DNA of 64,000 bases from Paenibacillus sp. FSL R7-0204 (GCF_038002225.1 NZ_JBBOCA010000001.1:5208001-5272000), one strand, 5' to 3'; shown: positions 52,341 to 61,790, counted from the first letter of the stretch. Notes: generated by a model not told the origin, from the letters alone. Made by a program: numbers and translations.

Positions 52341-52879
52341 ATCTTAGTCTAGGGCATTCGGAGCGTTCGCGGAAATTAATTGGATTTATGACATTTATTT
52401 TCGTGCAAACTCCCTCTATGGCTCTGATGCCAGCATATTAAGTGCCTTTTTTCCAACTACGACTCACTGTGCCCCCTTCCACCTCTGAACAAGTGCCTAA
52501 AATCCAACTATTCCCTGAGGCAGGAACTGAGGTTGATGGTGAGGTTGGTGCTGAGGCAGGAACTGAAGTTGATGGTGAGGCTGGTGCTGAGGCTAACGCA
52601 GATACATATATTGATGCTGATGCAGCTACTGTTCCAGGCCCTGGCGCAAACGTTGACGCTAGTGCGGACATAGTGCGGGTGTATGCGAAAAACCATACAC
52701 AATGTGCTGCACGAAGGCGAACGGGGCCGATGTATACGGAAAATCGAATATATTTACTATTAATGTTACTGGCGTGGTGCAGACGCTGGCGCAACAGCCA
52801 TACCCATGCCCACCATACCCAGCCCATACCGTTCTCGCCCTCTGTAATCGCTCAATTTGAGCGATTCACTTACATATCA
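52341..52879. other. Low-complexity intergenic stretch, no gene supported
   Basis: Two long overlapping reading frames exist (plus from 52442, minus from 52827) but both reflect repeat-driven composition: the plus one runs through the 36-bp repeats and then a Trp/Cys/His-rich tail, and neither has a ribosome-binding site or known domain. I call no gene. A 36-bp tandem repeat lies at 52515-52597. Confidence 0.5.
52515..52597 (+). repeat. 36-bp tandem repeat, two copies and a partial third
   Basis: Units 52515-52550 and 52551-52586 differ at two or three positions; a third begins CTGAGGC at 52587 and decays. Each begins CTGAGGCAGGAACTGA. If translated, it gives a 12-residue acidic unit (EAGTEVDGEVGA). 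Confidence 0.75.
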
Positions 52880-52903
52880 AAATAAGCCCCCGTAACCGGA
52901 GGC
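52880..52903 (-). terminator. Probable terminator of the amino-sugar operon
   Basis: Minus-strand GCCTCCG-gtta-CGGGGGC (one G-T pair) followed by TTATTTT, 28 bp past the nagA stop. Confidence 0.6.
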
Positions 52904-52930
52904 CTGACCACACCTTAACCGTCCCTCCGC

Positions 52931-54103
52931 TCAGTCCCGGCGGTACACCCAGCCACCGGCCTGGCACAGCGCCGCCAGCGCAAGCCCGCCGCCGCCCGGC
53001 CCGGTGGGGCGGATCAGCGCCAGATCGGCCGGTGCCCCGGCCGCCAGGCCCGCCGCCGCAGGCAGGGCCATGAAGCCTGCCGGGCGCACGGACGCCATGT
53101 CCCAGGCGTCCGGCAGCGCGGCCAGGCCCGCGGCGCTGAGGCGCGCGATGTGGCGCAGCAGCATCTGCGCCGAGCCCGCCAGCAGCCCGGGCTCGCCGGC
53201 GAGATGCAGCCGGCCCGCCGGGGTCAGCACAACACGGCCGCCGACCGGCGTGTCGTAGCTGCCGGGCGGAAGCCCGGCCAGGGCAACGGCATCGCTGACC
53301 AGCAGTGCCCGCTGGCCCTTGACCTTCATCGCCACCTTCAGCACCTCCTCCGGGAGGTGGAAGCCGTCGGCGATCAATGTGCACCACAGCTCGTCCTCCG
53401 CGAGCTGGGTCCACAGGTAGTTCGGATGGCGCGGCAGCATAGCATGCGCGCCATTGCCCAGATGCGTGGATAGCCGCGCTCCGGCGGCAACCGCCCCGGC
53501 AATCTGCGCGGCATCCGCTGACGTATGCCCGATGGAGACGGTGATCCCCTGCCGTACGCAGTGGCGGATGAACTCCGCACTCCCCTCCCACTCGGGGGAC
53601 AGCGTCACGATGGCTAGGCGCCCGCCGGAGGCCGCCTGCCACTGATCGAGCAGAGCCGCGTCCGGGGGCCGGATATGCTCCAGGGCATGTGCCCCGCGCG
53701 GACCGTCCTCCGGCGAGAGGAATGGGCCTTCCAGATGGATGCCCTTGATTGTCGCCGCGCTGGCCTCATCCTCGTCACAGGCCCGGGCAATCGCCCGCAT
53801 CGCTCCGAGGATGGTATACGGCGCGCCGGTAATCACCGTAGGGTAACAGGCGGTCACCCCCTCCCGCCATACCGCACGGACCGCCTTCTTGACATCCTCT
53901 GCCGTCAGCGCCGGATGATTGAAATCATGTCCGCCATAACCGTTGATCTGCAGATCCACCAGCCCCGGAGCAACCAGCGGCAGCTCGGTCCGCTCCTCCA
54001 GCGTCAGCTGCATCTCCAGCGGTTCGATGGCAGCAATCAAGCCCTCCTCCACAGTAAGCCGGACCGGCTCACCCGTCCGGTAATGCAGCGCCTCCAGCTT
54101 CAT
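52931..54103 (-). CDS. nagA: N-acetylglucosamine-6-phosphate deacetylase
   Basis: 390 residues from ATG 54103, after GGGGAGG. It belongs to the amidohydrolase family: LVAPGLVDLQINGYGG takes the place of the HxH metal site, as in E. coli NagA (Q-x-N type); GIHLEGPFLS holds the metal Glu, SIGHTSADAAQ and STHLGNGAHAML the His ligands, and LLVSDAVALAG the catalytic Asp. It removes acetate from GlcNAc-6-P, giving GlcN-6-P for NagB. The ATG overlaps the nagB stop (ATGA). The 3' half is conspicuously GC-rich compared with neighbouring genes. Confidence 0.9.
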   Translation of the reverse strand: MKLEALHYRTGEPVRLTVEEGLIAAIEPLEMQLTLEERTELPLVAPGLVDLQINGYGGHDFNHPALTAEDVKKAVRAVWREGVTACYPTVITGAPYTILGAMRAIARACDEDEASAATIKGIHLEGPFLSPEDGPRGAHALEHIRPPDAALLDQWQAASGGRLAIVTLSPEWEGSAEFIRHCVRQGITVSIGHTSADAAQIAGAVAAGARLSTHLGNGAHAMLPRHPNYLWTQLAEDELWCTLIADGFHLPEEVLKVAMKVKGQRALLVSDAVALAGLPPGSYDTPVGGRVVLTPAGRLHLAGEPGLLAGSAQMLLRHIARLSAAGLAALPDAWDMASVRPAGFMALPAAAGLAAGAPADLALIRPTGPGGGGLALAALCQAGGWVYRRD

Positions 54104-54879
54104 GAAAAGACCTCCCCGAACGAGTCCGTGTCTACGAACATCCGGCAGTCTCCATGCCCCCGCAAGATGGTGGACGGACATGCCGTAGAGACGGATTCAT
54201 GCAGCGTACGGGTCACCGCACCGCGCTTGGAAACGCCCGGCACCATGCAGAACAGCCATTGCGCGGACAGCAGCACCGGAATCGTCAGCGTCAAGGCCTG
54301 CTGCGGCACTTCTTCCAGGCTGTCAAAACACCCGTCATTCACCTGCTGCCTCCGGCAGATATCATCCAGGTCCACCAGCTTCACAGGAAGCGGATCAGCG
54401 AAATCGGCCACCGGCGGATCATTGAACGCCAAGTGGCCGTTCTCCCCAATGCCAAGACACACTATATCGATAGGCGCTTCTGCCAGCAGCCGTCCATAAC
54501 GCCTGCATTCCGCTTCCGCACCTGCGGCAGGATTCAGATAATGAACCGTACCCGGCCGTACCTTGTTGAACAGTGCCTTGCGGAGAAAGGCACCAAAGCT
54601 CTGCGGCGAGTCCGCCGCAAGGCCGGTATATTCATCCATATGGAACGCGGTAATCCGGCTCCAGTCCAGATCCTTCGCAGCGGCAAGCTCGGCAAGGAAT
54701 TCATTCTGCGAGGGGGCGGCGGCGAAGATGATCCGCACCTGCGCTTTGGAGGCCAGCAGCGCCCGGATGGCCCCCGCCGCCTCAAGTCCGGCAGCAGCTC
54801 CTAGCTGTGCACGGTTTTGGTATACTCGGACAAGCATAGCACCCGACAGCTCGGTATGAATCGGTTTGATAGTCAGCAT
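54100..54879 (-). CDS. nagB: Glucosamine-6-phosphate deaminase
   Basis: 259 residues from ATG 54879, after AAGGAGG. NagB signatures: TAFHMDEYTGL with the catalytic Asp/His region, IDIVCLGIGENGHLAFNDPP with the active-site Asp-His-Glu set, and the C-terminal region VPGVSKRGAVTRTL. It converts GlcN-6-P to fructose-6-P and ammonia. The start overlaps the regulator gene stop by 7 bp and the end overlaps nagA by 4 bp, so the three are tightly coupled. Confidence 0.92.
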   Translation of the reverse strand: MLTIKPIHTELSGAMLVRVYQNRAQLGAAAGLEAAGAIRALLASKAQVRIIFAAAPSQNEFLAELAAAKDLDWSRITAFHMDEYTGLAADSPQSFGAFLRKALFNKVRPGTVHYLNPAAGAEAECRRYGRLLAEAPIDIVCLGIGENGHLAFNDPPVADFADPLPVKLVDLDDICRRQQVNDGCFDSLEEVPQQALTLTIPVLLSAQWLFCMVPGVSKRGAVTRTLHESVSTACPSTILRGHGDCRMFVDTDSFGEVFS

Positions 54880-56516
54880 GGGTAGTGCCTCCTTGCTTCA
54901 GGGGGTTGTGCGGAACGGTTGCCTTCCTCTCCCCGGAATTCTCCGGGCGTAGCTCCTGTATGCAGCTTGAACAGCTTCGTGAAATAGCTCTTGTTCTCAT
55001 ACCCGAGCCGCTCGGCAATCTGCTCCACGCTTTGCGGAGACTGGTCCAGCCATTCCTTGGCCTGCTCCATTTTGATATGGGTGACGTAGTGGATGAAGCT
55101 CATTCCGGTCTCCTTCTTGAACAGACGGCTGAAATAGCTCGAATTCAAATGCGTATATTCCGCCACCTCCTCCAGGGTGATCTTCCGGTTCAGATGGCGG
55201 TCTACATATTGCTTCACCTTCTTAATCTCTTCCCGGCGGGTCTCCTGGTACATCTCGCGGATATAAGGAAGCCGTTCGTAGAAGAAAGCCAGGGACCATC
55301 TCTCCAGCGTTCCGATATCGTCAATGTCCGCCAGGGTATCATGCAGCAGCTCCAGCGAAAAAGTGGACTGAAACTGCTGCCGGGCCATCAGCCGCATCTG
55401 ATTGTCATAGAGCAGCTTGAGCATCCATTCCTTCACCTGGCGCGGGGCATAACGCTTATGGCGGATGTGGTCCATCCATTTGGCCAACAGCTCCGCAAGC
55501 CTGTCCGCTGATTCCTCCAGGAAGGCTTCGCGGATCTCGTGCGCAGCTTCGGCGTATCGGGTGAACAGGTCCTCCTCTGTGAACGGCGGAAGCTCCTTCA
55601 GCCCGGCCAGCTCGCCCGGATTCAAGTAGAAGGCATACTCCCGGCCTTGGGTTATCAGTTCTATCACCCCCTCGCGGAAATGCCCGCTGCCCCGAGGGAT
55701 ACACAGGTATTGAAAGGACGCCCTCACTCCAGGCACGGCTTGAATGACTGAGCGCAGCCTGCCCAGCATAGAGATATGTCCGGCCTCTGCTCCGTTCCCC
55801 ATACCGCCGGTGAACACCAGTACACAATCACGGCCGCTGTAGGGCAGACATAGAACAACATTGTTATCCTGGTCCACAGCCTCAGCCGCTGATGCCACCA
55901 AGGACATCCGCACAAGCTCCTCCCCTGGAGCCTCCCCGCTGTCTCCGCTGATCCGGCAGAGCACAGCGACATGGGCTGTGAGCTCAGGCTGAATGCCCAG
56001 CTCGGCAGCGTCACTCTGCCACTCGTTGTCCGGCAGCTCCCGGGCCGTGATCCGCGTAAGCACCCGTTGCTTCAGCAGCCCCTTTTGATGCTCGGCCATA
56101 CTTTTCCACTTCATCGTCTGAGCCTTCTCCTCGTCCCTGCGGTGCAGTTCCCCGCCCAGCTCCCGGAGCAGGGTGGTGATCAGCTCTCTGCTCATCGTCT
56201 CCTTCAGAATATAGTCGCTCACCATCAGCTTGACCGCCTGCTGCGCGTAGGTGAAATCATCCATGCAGGACAGCACCACCACGCGCACCTCCCCGCTTCG
56301 CAGCTTCAGCTCGCGGATCAGCTCCAGACCATCCATATACGGCATGCCAATGTCTGTAATCACAATATCCGGCATGTCCGCCCCAGCCTTCTCCAGCGCG
56401 ACCAGACCGTTCTTGCAGGCCGAATGCAGCGTGAATCCAAGCTCGTCCCAGGGAATCATTGCCGACAGAAAATCCAGTACCGGCTGATCATCATCCACCA
56501 GCATTACGCTATACAT
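54873..56516 (-). CDS. YesN-type response regulator (receiver + AraC HTH)
   Basis: 547 residues from ATG 56516; an upstream GTG at 56525 abuts the ribosome-binding site AAGGGAG. Receiver domain with MLVDDDQPVLDFL, phospho-acceptor Asp in IVITDIGMPYMDGLELI and VVVLSCMDDFTYAQQA. A long middle region (150-430) is typical of YesN-like regulators. The C-terminal AraC-type pair of helix-turn-helix motifs includes TLEEVAEYTHLNSSYFSRLF and QIAERLGYENKSYFTKLF. It is paired with the kinase gene 20 bp upstream and with nagB overlapping its end, so it is likely to control the amino-sugar genes. Confidence 0.9.
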   Translation of the reverse strand: MYSVMLVDDDQPVLDFLSAMIPWDELGFTLHSACKNGLVALEKAGADMPDIVITDIGMPYMDGLELIRELKLRSGEVRVVVLSCMDDFTYAQQAVKLMVSDYILKETMSRELITTLLRELGGELHRRDEEKAQTMKWKSMAEHQKGLLKQRVLTRITARELPDNEWQSDAAELGIQPELTAHVAVLCRISGDSGEAPGEELVRMSLVASAAEAVDQDNNVVLCLPYSGRDCVLVFTGGMGNGAEAGHISMLGRLRSVIQAVPGVRASFQYLCIPRGSGHFREGVIELITQGREYAFYLNPGELAGLKELPPFTEEDLFTRYAEAAHEIREAFLEESADRLAELLAKWMDHIRHKRYAPRQVKEWMLKLLYDNQMRLMARQQFQSTFSLELLHDTLADIDDIGTLERWSLAFFYERLPYIREMYQETRREEIKKVKQYVDRHLNRKITLEEVAEYTHLNSSYFSRLFKKETGMSFIHYVTHIKMEQAKEWLDQSPQSVEQIAERLGYENKSYFTKLFKLHTGATPGEFRGEEGNRSAQPPEARRHYPC

Positions 56517-56536
56517 CACTACCACGCTCCCTTTCC

Positions 56537-58336
56537 TTAAGCTTGATCCGGAATCTGCCCGGGCAGCACGAACCGGGAGGTTGTCCCCTCGCCGGGCCTG
56601 CTGTCCATCGTAATCTGGAAGGCTGAACCGTAAGTCAGATAGAGTCGCTCATAGACATTGGACATTCCGATATGGGCCAGCCTGCCAGGCGGCATCGCTT
56701 CCTTGCCCGGCGGCTTGGAGCTTAGCCCGGCGCGCAGGCGGTTCAGAGTGACCTCATCCATCCCCTGACCGTTATCTTCTATCTCAATGAACAGCTCGTG
56801 ATCCTGTGTCCAAGTTCGGATCAGAATACGCCCACCCCCTTGGCGCAGCCCATGAATATAGGCATTCTCAATGACCGGCTGCAGCAGGAAGCGGGGGATA
56901 CGGACGCTAAGGCTCTCAGAGGTACAATCTGTATCCAGCGCCACCTCCTCGGACTGGCGGAAATTAAGCAGCTCCACATAGCTCCTGACAATATGCAGCT
57001 CATCATGCAGCGTAGTATATTCATCCCGCTGTTGAATCGTCATACGCAGCAGCCGGGAGAGGGAGAGCAGCAGCTCCGCATTCTCCTCATCTCCCCGCAT
57101 CATAATGCGCAGACGGATCGAGTTCAGAATATTGAACAGGAAGTGGGGATTGATCTGAGATTGCAGCATCGCCAGCTCCGCCTTGCGCTTCTGTGCCTGC
57201 TCTTCCTTGATCTGGATAACCATCCGCTCTACCCGGTCCAGCATGTGGTCGAAGGATTTGCCCAGCCGCCCGATCTCATCATAGCCGCGAACCCCTGAAC
57301 GGAGGCCCAGCTCCCCCCGGTCCACCCGCGCCGCCACCTGATCGAGCCGGATGACCGGCTTCGTGAACTGCCTGACCAGCAGCACCAGAATCAGCAGGAA
57401 AAAAGCACCCGACACCACCTGCACCGCCGTACTCCAGCGGTGGGTCGCACTGATCCGGCTGACCGCCTCGCGGTAGGGCGACAGGCTGACAATCCGGTAA
57501 TTGCCGTAAGGGATCTCCAGACTGCTGAGCAGATACTGCTCCCCCCGGTAATCGATGAAGCTGGAATCGGCGGCAGGCTTCTCGGCATCCACCAGTGAGA
57601 ACGGCTGGCCCAGCAGGGACTTGTCCCGGGCGGCAGTTACCGTTCCATCCGGTGCAATCAAGAGGGTCTGCTGTCCCTTTCCGCTATCACTCAAGATCTG
57701 GCTGATCCGGCTCTCGTCGATACTGATCATCACCGTAGCGTAGGTTGAACTGGAGGATAGCTTGAGATTGCGGGCAATCGTAAGCACCTGCGGGCTGCCT
57801 GCCGCTGCGGTCGGAATATAATTATCAATTACGCCTGCCCAGTACAGCTCGAAGGCAGGCTGCTTGCGGGCGGTATCCATCCAGGGCTGCTGGAGCAGTG
57901 CCCCGACATCGAGCTTGGCGTAGGAATAGTTGGAGTAATATTGCCCGTCCGAGGTAAGGACGGTAACGAACGTTTTTTCCATCATGGAGGTCACGCTGAC
58001 CAGCTTGTCGGTCACCTCTTTGAAGTCCAGGATATGCCTCGCGGTATCCGGCTGATGCAGCTTGCTGCGCTGCCAGTTTTCTTTGAGAATGAGTGTGATG
58101 CCGGGATCGAACTGGATATAATTCGCCACCAGCACCATATTGCTGAAGAGGTTCGAGATGTACAGGCTCTCCTGCTCCAGCGAACGGCGTTCATTCTGAA
58201 TCACCTGGGAGCGGAGGATATGCTCTGTGTAGGAATTGGAAATATACAGGGTAATAGAGGCGGGAAGCAGCAGACAGAGCAGGGAAGCGACGAGCAGCTT
58301 ATTGCGAAAACCGAGTCTCCATCCTCTTGGCAGCAA
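56537..58336 (-). CDS. YesM-type sensor histidine kinase
   Basis: 599 residues from TTG 58336, 6 nt after GGGGGA; the TTG at 58342 is too close to that site. A first membrane helix (LLVASLLCLLLPASITLYI), an extracellular Cache-like sensor (about 45-290), a second helix (VVSGAFFLLILVLLV), HAMP (RLDQVAARVDRGELGL), then the His-kinase domain with ELAMLQSQINPHFLFNILNSI (H-box) and an HATPase region with IEIEDNGQGMDE. YesM-type kinases control carbohydrate genes through YesN-type regulators. It would sense an extracellular amino sugar or oligosaccharide. The gene lies between the binding protein and the regulator gene. Confidence 0.9.
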   Translation of the reverse strand: MLPRGWRLGFRNKLLVASLLCLLLPASITLYISNSYTEHILRSQVIQNERRSLEQESLYISNLFSNMVLVANYIQFDPGITLILKENWQRSKLHQPDTARHILDFKEVTDKLVSVTSMMEKTFVTVLTSDGQYYSNYSYAKLDVGALLQQPWMDTARKQPAFELYWAGVIDNYIPTAAAGSPQVLTIARNLKLSSSSTYATVMISIDESRISQILSDSGKGQQTLLIAPDGTVTAARDKSLLGQPFSLVDAEKPAADSSFIDYRGEQYLLSSLEIPYGNYRIVSLSPYREAVSRISATHRWSTAVQVVSGAFFLLILVLLVRQFTKPVIRLDQVAARVDRGELGLRSGVRGYDEIGRLGKSFDHMLDRVERMVIQIKEEQAQKRKAELAMLQSQINPHFLFNILNSIRLRIMMRGDEENAELLLSLSRLLRMTIQQRDEYTTLHDELHIVRSYVELLNFRQSEEVALDTDCTSESLSVRIPRFLLQPVIENAYIHGLRQGGGRILIRTWTQDHELFIEIEDNGQGMDEVTLNRLRAGLSSKPPGKEAMPPGRLAHIGMSNVYERLYLTYGSAFQITMDSRPGEGTTSRFVLPGQIPDQA

Positions 58337-58409
58337 TGGCAATCCCCCTTCACAATCAGTCTATCGTGTCTATGCTTCTATCATATCAGCTTTCCGCCTC
58401 CAGCAGCTG

Positions 58410-58436
58410 ATTTCACCACAGGATTTCAGGTGAAAT
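58410..58436. promoter_or_regulatory. Inverted repeat between solute-binding protein and kinase genes
   Basis: ATTTCACC (58410-58417), 11 nt, GGTGAAAT (58429-58436): a perfect 8-bp palindrome. No T-run follows, so operator or RNA stem is more likely than a terminator. Confidence 0.45.
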
Positions 58437-58460
58437 CCGGCCGTTCAGCCCTTCCAATTT

Positions 58461-59819
58461 TTACTTGTTGGCATCTACAATCTTCTGCAGCTCCGACTGT
58501 GCTTTGCTGATCGTAGTCTCCAGATCCTGCTGTTTCAGAATGAACAGCTCGGTTTCTTTGGTAAACGCCGTCTCCAGCTCGCCCTGGTAAGTCGGCGGCA
58601 CACTTAAGGGAGCAGGCTTCGCATTCTTGATCACATAGGCAAGTGAGGTTCCGTCAATCTTGTCCGGGCTCATGGCCTTGGTTTTGACGCCTGCAATGAA
58701 CTGGTCCACATCCTGCTTCTTCCAGGCGGAGTATACATTCTGCATCTGCTCGCCTTCTGTGGAGTACCAGCGGATGAAATCATACGCTTCCTGCGGATGC
58801 TTCGACTTTTCCAGAATCCCTACGTAGTTGCCGTTAGCAATACTGACCCCGCTAGGTTCTCCTGCACTGTTCGAAGGCATCGGCGCGAACGCGGTGGTGA
58901 ACGTAGCCGGGAACTCCTCCGACCCGCCTGATTCACCGATCATCCAGTTGCCGGTCACGATCATCGCGGCATGTCCGGTGAAGAACTCCGAGCGGTAGGC
59001 GAGCTTCTGGGAGATGGTATCGGCATACGGCACGGCTACTCCGGATTCCTCAGCCTTATTGCGCAGCTCCAGAGATTTACGGATGCCCGCGCTGTCGATA
59101 TTTAAGGCGCCGTTATTGACCAGATTGTTGTCCTTCTCCTGGTTGATGATTCCCAGCTCCCAGTACATGGCCCAGGTATGGAAATAGGTGCCGAAGGTCT
59201 TGGAGGGGCCAGTGCCGCTGGTCAGCTTGGCTGCGTAATCAAGGTAGTCGTCCCAGCTCCATTCGGTGGGAACCGCTAACCCTGCCGCATCCAGCTTGTC
59301 CTTGTTCAAGAGGACAAAATAATTCTCAAGCGTATCCGGGAGTGCATAGACCTTACCGTCCACGGATGGATCAATTGTGTATTCGTCAGCCAGCGTGATC
59401 CCTTCCTTGCTGATCAGGTCATTGAGCGGAGCCAGCAGGCCAAGTCCGGCACGCTGTGAATAGTCGGTGGCTCCGGGCATGAATACTACATCCAGGTTCT
59501 CGCCGGAGGCCACGAGCAGATCCAGCTTTTTCATGCCAGCCACAGAGTCCCCGTTGTCGGCAAGCTCGACATATTCCAGGGTGACGCCCGGATGAGAATC
59601 CTCATAGGCCTTCAGCACAGGCTCCATATCCGCCGCAGGGGACCAGTTAGCAACCTTGATTGTTACCGGCTCAGCGGAAGGTGCGGCACTCTCCCCCGCC
59701 TCCGGTACAGCCGTGCTGCCAGAAGTGGGAGATGCACTATTGTTGCCCGAATTGCCACAGCCTGCCAAGGCTACCAGAAGCACGACGATCCATACCAGCG
59801 CGAACACATTCTTTTTCAT
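58461..59819 (-). CDS. ABC-transporter sugar-binding lipoprotein
   Basis: 452 residues from ATG 59819, 8 nt after AAGGGG. The lipobox is VALAGC, so the protein is anchored outside the membrane by lipid. A Ser/Pro/Ala-rich spacer is followed by a family 1 extracellular solute-binding fold: ITIKVANWSPAADMEPV-like start, VFMPGATDYSQRAGLGLL, GKVYALPDTLENYFVLLNKD and a C-terminal AYDFIRWYSTEGEQMQ. The partner permeases are at 59883 and 60739. The substrate is most likely an amino sugar or chitooligosaccharide, judged from nagA/nagB and GH20 nearby. Confidence 0.9.
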   Translation of the reverse strand: MKKNVFALVWIVVLLVALAGCGNSGNNSASPTSGSTAVPEAGESAAPSAEPVTIKVANWSPAADMEPVLKAYEDSHPGVTLEYVELADNGDSVAGMKKLDLLVASGENLDVVFMPGATDYSQRAGLGLLAPLNDLISKEGITLADEYTIDPSVDGKVYALPDTLENYFVLLNKDKLDAAGLAVPTEWSWDDYLDYAAKLTSGTGPSKTFGTYFHTWAMYWELGIINQEKDNNLVNNGALNIDSAGIRKSLELRNKAEESGVAVPYADTISQKLAYRSEFFTGHAAMIVTGNWMIGESGGSEEFPATFTTAFAPMPSNSAGEPSGVSIANGNYVGILEKSKHPQEAYDFIRWYSTEGEQMQNVYSAWKKQDVDQFIAGVKTKAMSPDKIDGTSLAYVIKNAKPAPLSVPPTYQGELETAFTKETELFILKQQDLETTISKAQSELQKIVDANK

Positions 59820-59882
59820 CAATAACACCCCTTCTAATGTGGTTTACATCCGGTTATGCAACTTCCGGGAACTTGCCGGCCT

Positions 59883-60719
59883 TCACCCCTTCACCCCCCC
59901 TAAGGAGATGCCTTCGATCACCTGCTTCTGCCCGAGGATGAACACAATCAGCAGCGGGACAATAGCCGAGACCGAAGCCGCCATAATCAGCGAATAGAAA
60001 GCGCCATTCCGGTCTGCGAAGGCATTCATGCCAAGCTGTAGCGTGTAGAGCGTCTTACTGTTCAGGAAGACCAGCGGCGTCTGAAAATCATTCCAGGTCC
60101 AGATAAACCGCAGAATCGCATACGTGGCAATCGCGGGACGGACCAGCGGGAACAGGATGAAGGTGAAGATGCGCAGATGCCCCGCACCGTCAATCTGTGC
60201 CGATTCGATATATTCGTTCGAGAGCGAAGCGAAGAACTGGCGGAGCAAAAAGGTGCCCAGCACGCTGAACCCGCCCAGCAGGATCAGGCCCAGATGCGTA
60301 TCGTACAGGCCCGTTGAACGGAAGATGATGAACAGCGGCACCAGTGTGGCTTCCGCAGGAATCATATAGGTTGCCAGCACGAGGACGAAGAGTGCATTTC
60401 TGCCGGGAAAGCGGATTTTGGTGAAGCCGTAGGCCGCCATGCTGGACACCCCCACAGACAGGAGTGTGGTGAGCGCCGTGACCTTGATTGAATTCCAGTA
60501 ATAGAGCGTGAAGTTGGCTTTGCCGAACCAGACAGAATGATAGTTGAAGGACGCCCGCAGGGTCTGCGGAATCCATTCAATCGGATACTTGAAGACATCG
60601 GCCTCCGGCTTAAGCGAAGCGGACAGCATCCATATAAAAGGGAGCAGAAACACGATACCCAGCAGCGCCATGATCAGGGTGATGATGGCTTTTCCTAAGG
60701 TAAGATTGCCCATTCTCAC
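59883..60719 (-). CDS. ABC sugar permease, MalG-type
   Basis: 278 residues from GTG 60719, 9 nt after AGGGAGG. Six membrane helices are predicted (the first, ITLIMALLGIVFLLPFIWML, the last, SAIVPLLIVFILG). The conserved EAA loop is EYIESAQIDGAGHLRIF (x-x-A-x-x-D-G). It pairs with the MalF-like permease 19 bp upstream. No ATPase gene is present in this operon, so a shared ATPase of the MsmX type probably powers transport. Confidence 0.9.
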   Translation of the reverse strand: MRMGNLTLGKAIITLIMALLGIVFLLPFIWMLSASLKPEADVFKYPIEWIPQTLRASFNYHSVWFGKANFTLYYWNSIKVTALTTLLSVGVSSMAAYGFTKIRFPGRNALFVLVLATYMIPAEATLVPLFIIFRSTGLYDTHLGLILLGGFSVLGTFLLRQFFASLSNEYIESAQIDGAGHLRIFTFILFPLVRPAIATYAILRFIWTWNDFQTPLVFLNSKTLYTLQLGMNAFADRNGAFYSLIMAASVSAIVPLLIVFILGQKQVIEGISLGGVKG

Positions 60720-60738
60720 AGGTGTAGGCCTCCCTTCT

Positions 60739-61674
60739 CTAGTAATTGACCCAATAGCGCTGCCCCAGCCACTGCAAGCCGGTAATGGCCAGCACGATGA
60801 CGAACAGAATCATAACCATGGATGAAGCATACCCGGTCTGAAGATCGACGAAAGCCGTCTGGTACATGTCATATACGACAACAGAGGTGGAATGGGCCGG
60901 TCCGCCGTCCGTCAGCACCTTGACCAGCGCGAAGGATTTGAAATTGCCGATAATCCCGGTCACCAGCAGGAAAAAGGTGGTCGGCGTCAGCAGCGGAAAG
61001 GTGATCGAGCGGAACTGGGCCAGCTTCGAGGCGCCGTCGATCGTCGCCGCTTCATACAGATCGGCAGGAATATTCTTGATTCCGGCGATATAGATAATCA
61101 GCGAGACCCCGAGGTCGATCCAGATCATCAGCAGCATGACTGAAGGAAGCGCATACGACGGATCGGCCAGCCATTTGGGCGGATTGTCCACGCCGAGCGC
61201 TGACAGGAAGCCGTTAACCGGACCGTACGAAGGATGGAAGAGCACCTGCCACACGACCGCTACCGCGACGACACTGGAAATCTGGGGCATGAAGTAGATG
61301 ACTTTAAAAGCCCCCGGCGCGTACACATGACTGGTGATAATCACCGCCAGGATCAGCGCGATCCCCATTCCGGCTGGTACAGCCAGCAGCATTATGAAGT
61401 TATTGCCCAGCGACTTCAGGAATACCTCATCCTGCAACAGCTGTCGGAAGTTATCGAAGCCATTGAAACGTATCTTGTCAAACCCGGTGACGAACGACCA
61501 TTTGGTGAAGCTGAGCACGAAGGAGAATATCATAGGAATTAGCGTAAATACGAGCACACCCAGCAGCATGGGACCGGTGAACAGGTACCCCATCCCGGCT
61601 TCCAGCCGTTTTCTTTTTCTGCTGCCGGCACTTGGTTTCTCACGGGACTGCGGTAAGGCAACTGATGTCTTCAA
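60739..61674 (-). CDS. ABC sugar permease, MalF/UgpA-type
   Basis: 311 residues starting at TTG 61674, 9 nt after AGGGGG. A basic N-terminus (GSRKRKRLEAG) precedes six membrane helices, beginning YLFTGPMLLGVLVFTLIPM. The EAA loop is ADLYEAATIDGASKLAQF. It is the first gene of the amino-sugar operon and pairs with the MalG-like permease. The -10 box TATAAT at 61715-61710 is likely its promoter. Confidence 0.9.
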   Translation of the reverse strand: MKTSVALPQSREKPSAGSRKRKRLEAGMGYLFTGPMLLGVLVFTLIPMIFSFVLSFTKWSFVTGFDKIRFNGFDNFRQLLQDEVFLKSLGNNFIMLLAVPAGMGIALILAVIITSHVYAPGAFKVIYFMPQISSVVAVAVVWQVLFHPSYGPVNGFLSALGVDNPPKWLADPSYALPSVMLLMIWIDLGVSLIIYIAGIKNIPADLYEAATIDGASKLAQFRSITFPLLTPTTFFLLVTGIIGNFKSFALVKVLTDGGPAHSTSVVVYDMYQTAFVDLQTGYASSMVMILFVIVLAITGLQWLGQRYWVNY

Positions 61675-61709
61675 TGGCTCTGTCCCCCTCTTGCGTGATC
61701 TTATCTCTC

Positions 61710-61740
61710 ATTATAGAAGGGTAAGGCAATAGCGCATAAG
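61710..61740 (-). promoter_or_regulatory. Candidate promoter of the amino-sugar ABC operon
   Basis: Minus-strand TATAAT at 61715-61710, 36 bp upstream of the TTG start. The -35 is weak (TTATGC at 18 nt), which fits a promoter that needs an activator such as the YesN-type regulator. Confidence 0.45.
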
Positions 61741-61790
61741 CCACGATCCTGACCCGTTCGGAAAAATTTTTACCTGCCGAAGACGGGAGC

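Noticed and set aside
52515..52597. Possible CRISPR array
   Set aside because: The copies are adjacent with no spacers, and no cas gene is present.
52442..52885. Plus-strand frame of 147 codons with an acidic repeat
   Set aside because: No ribosome-binding site; composition abruptly changes after the repeat; a long frame also exists on the other strand over the same repeat.
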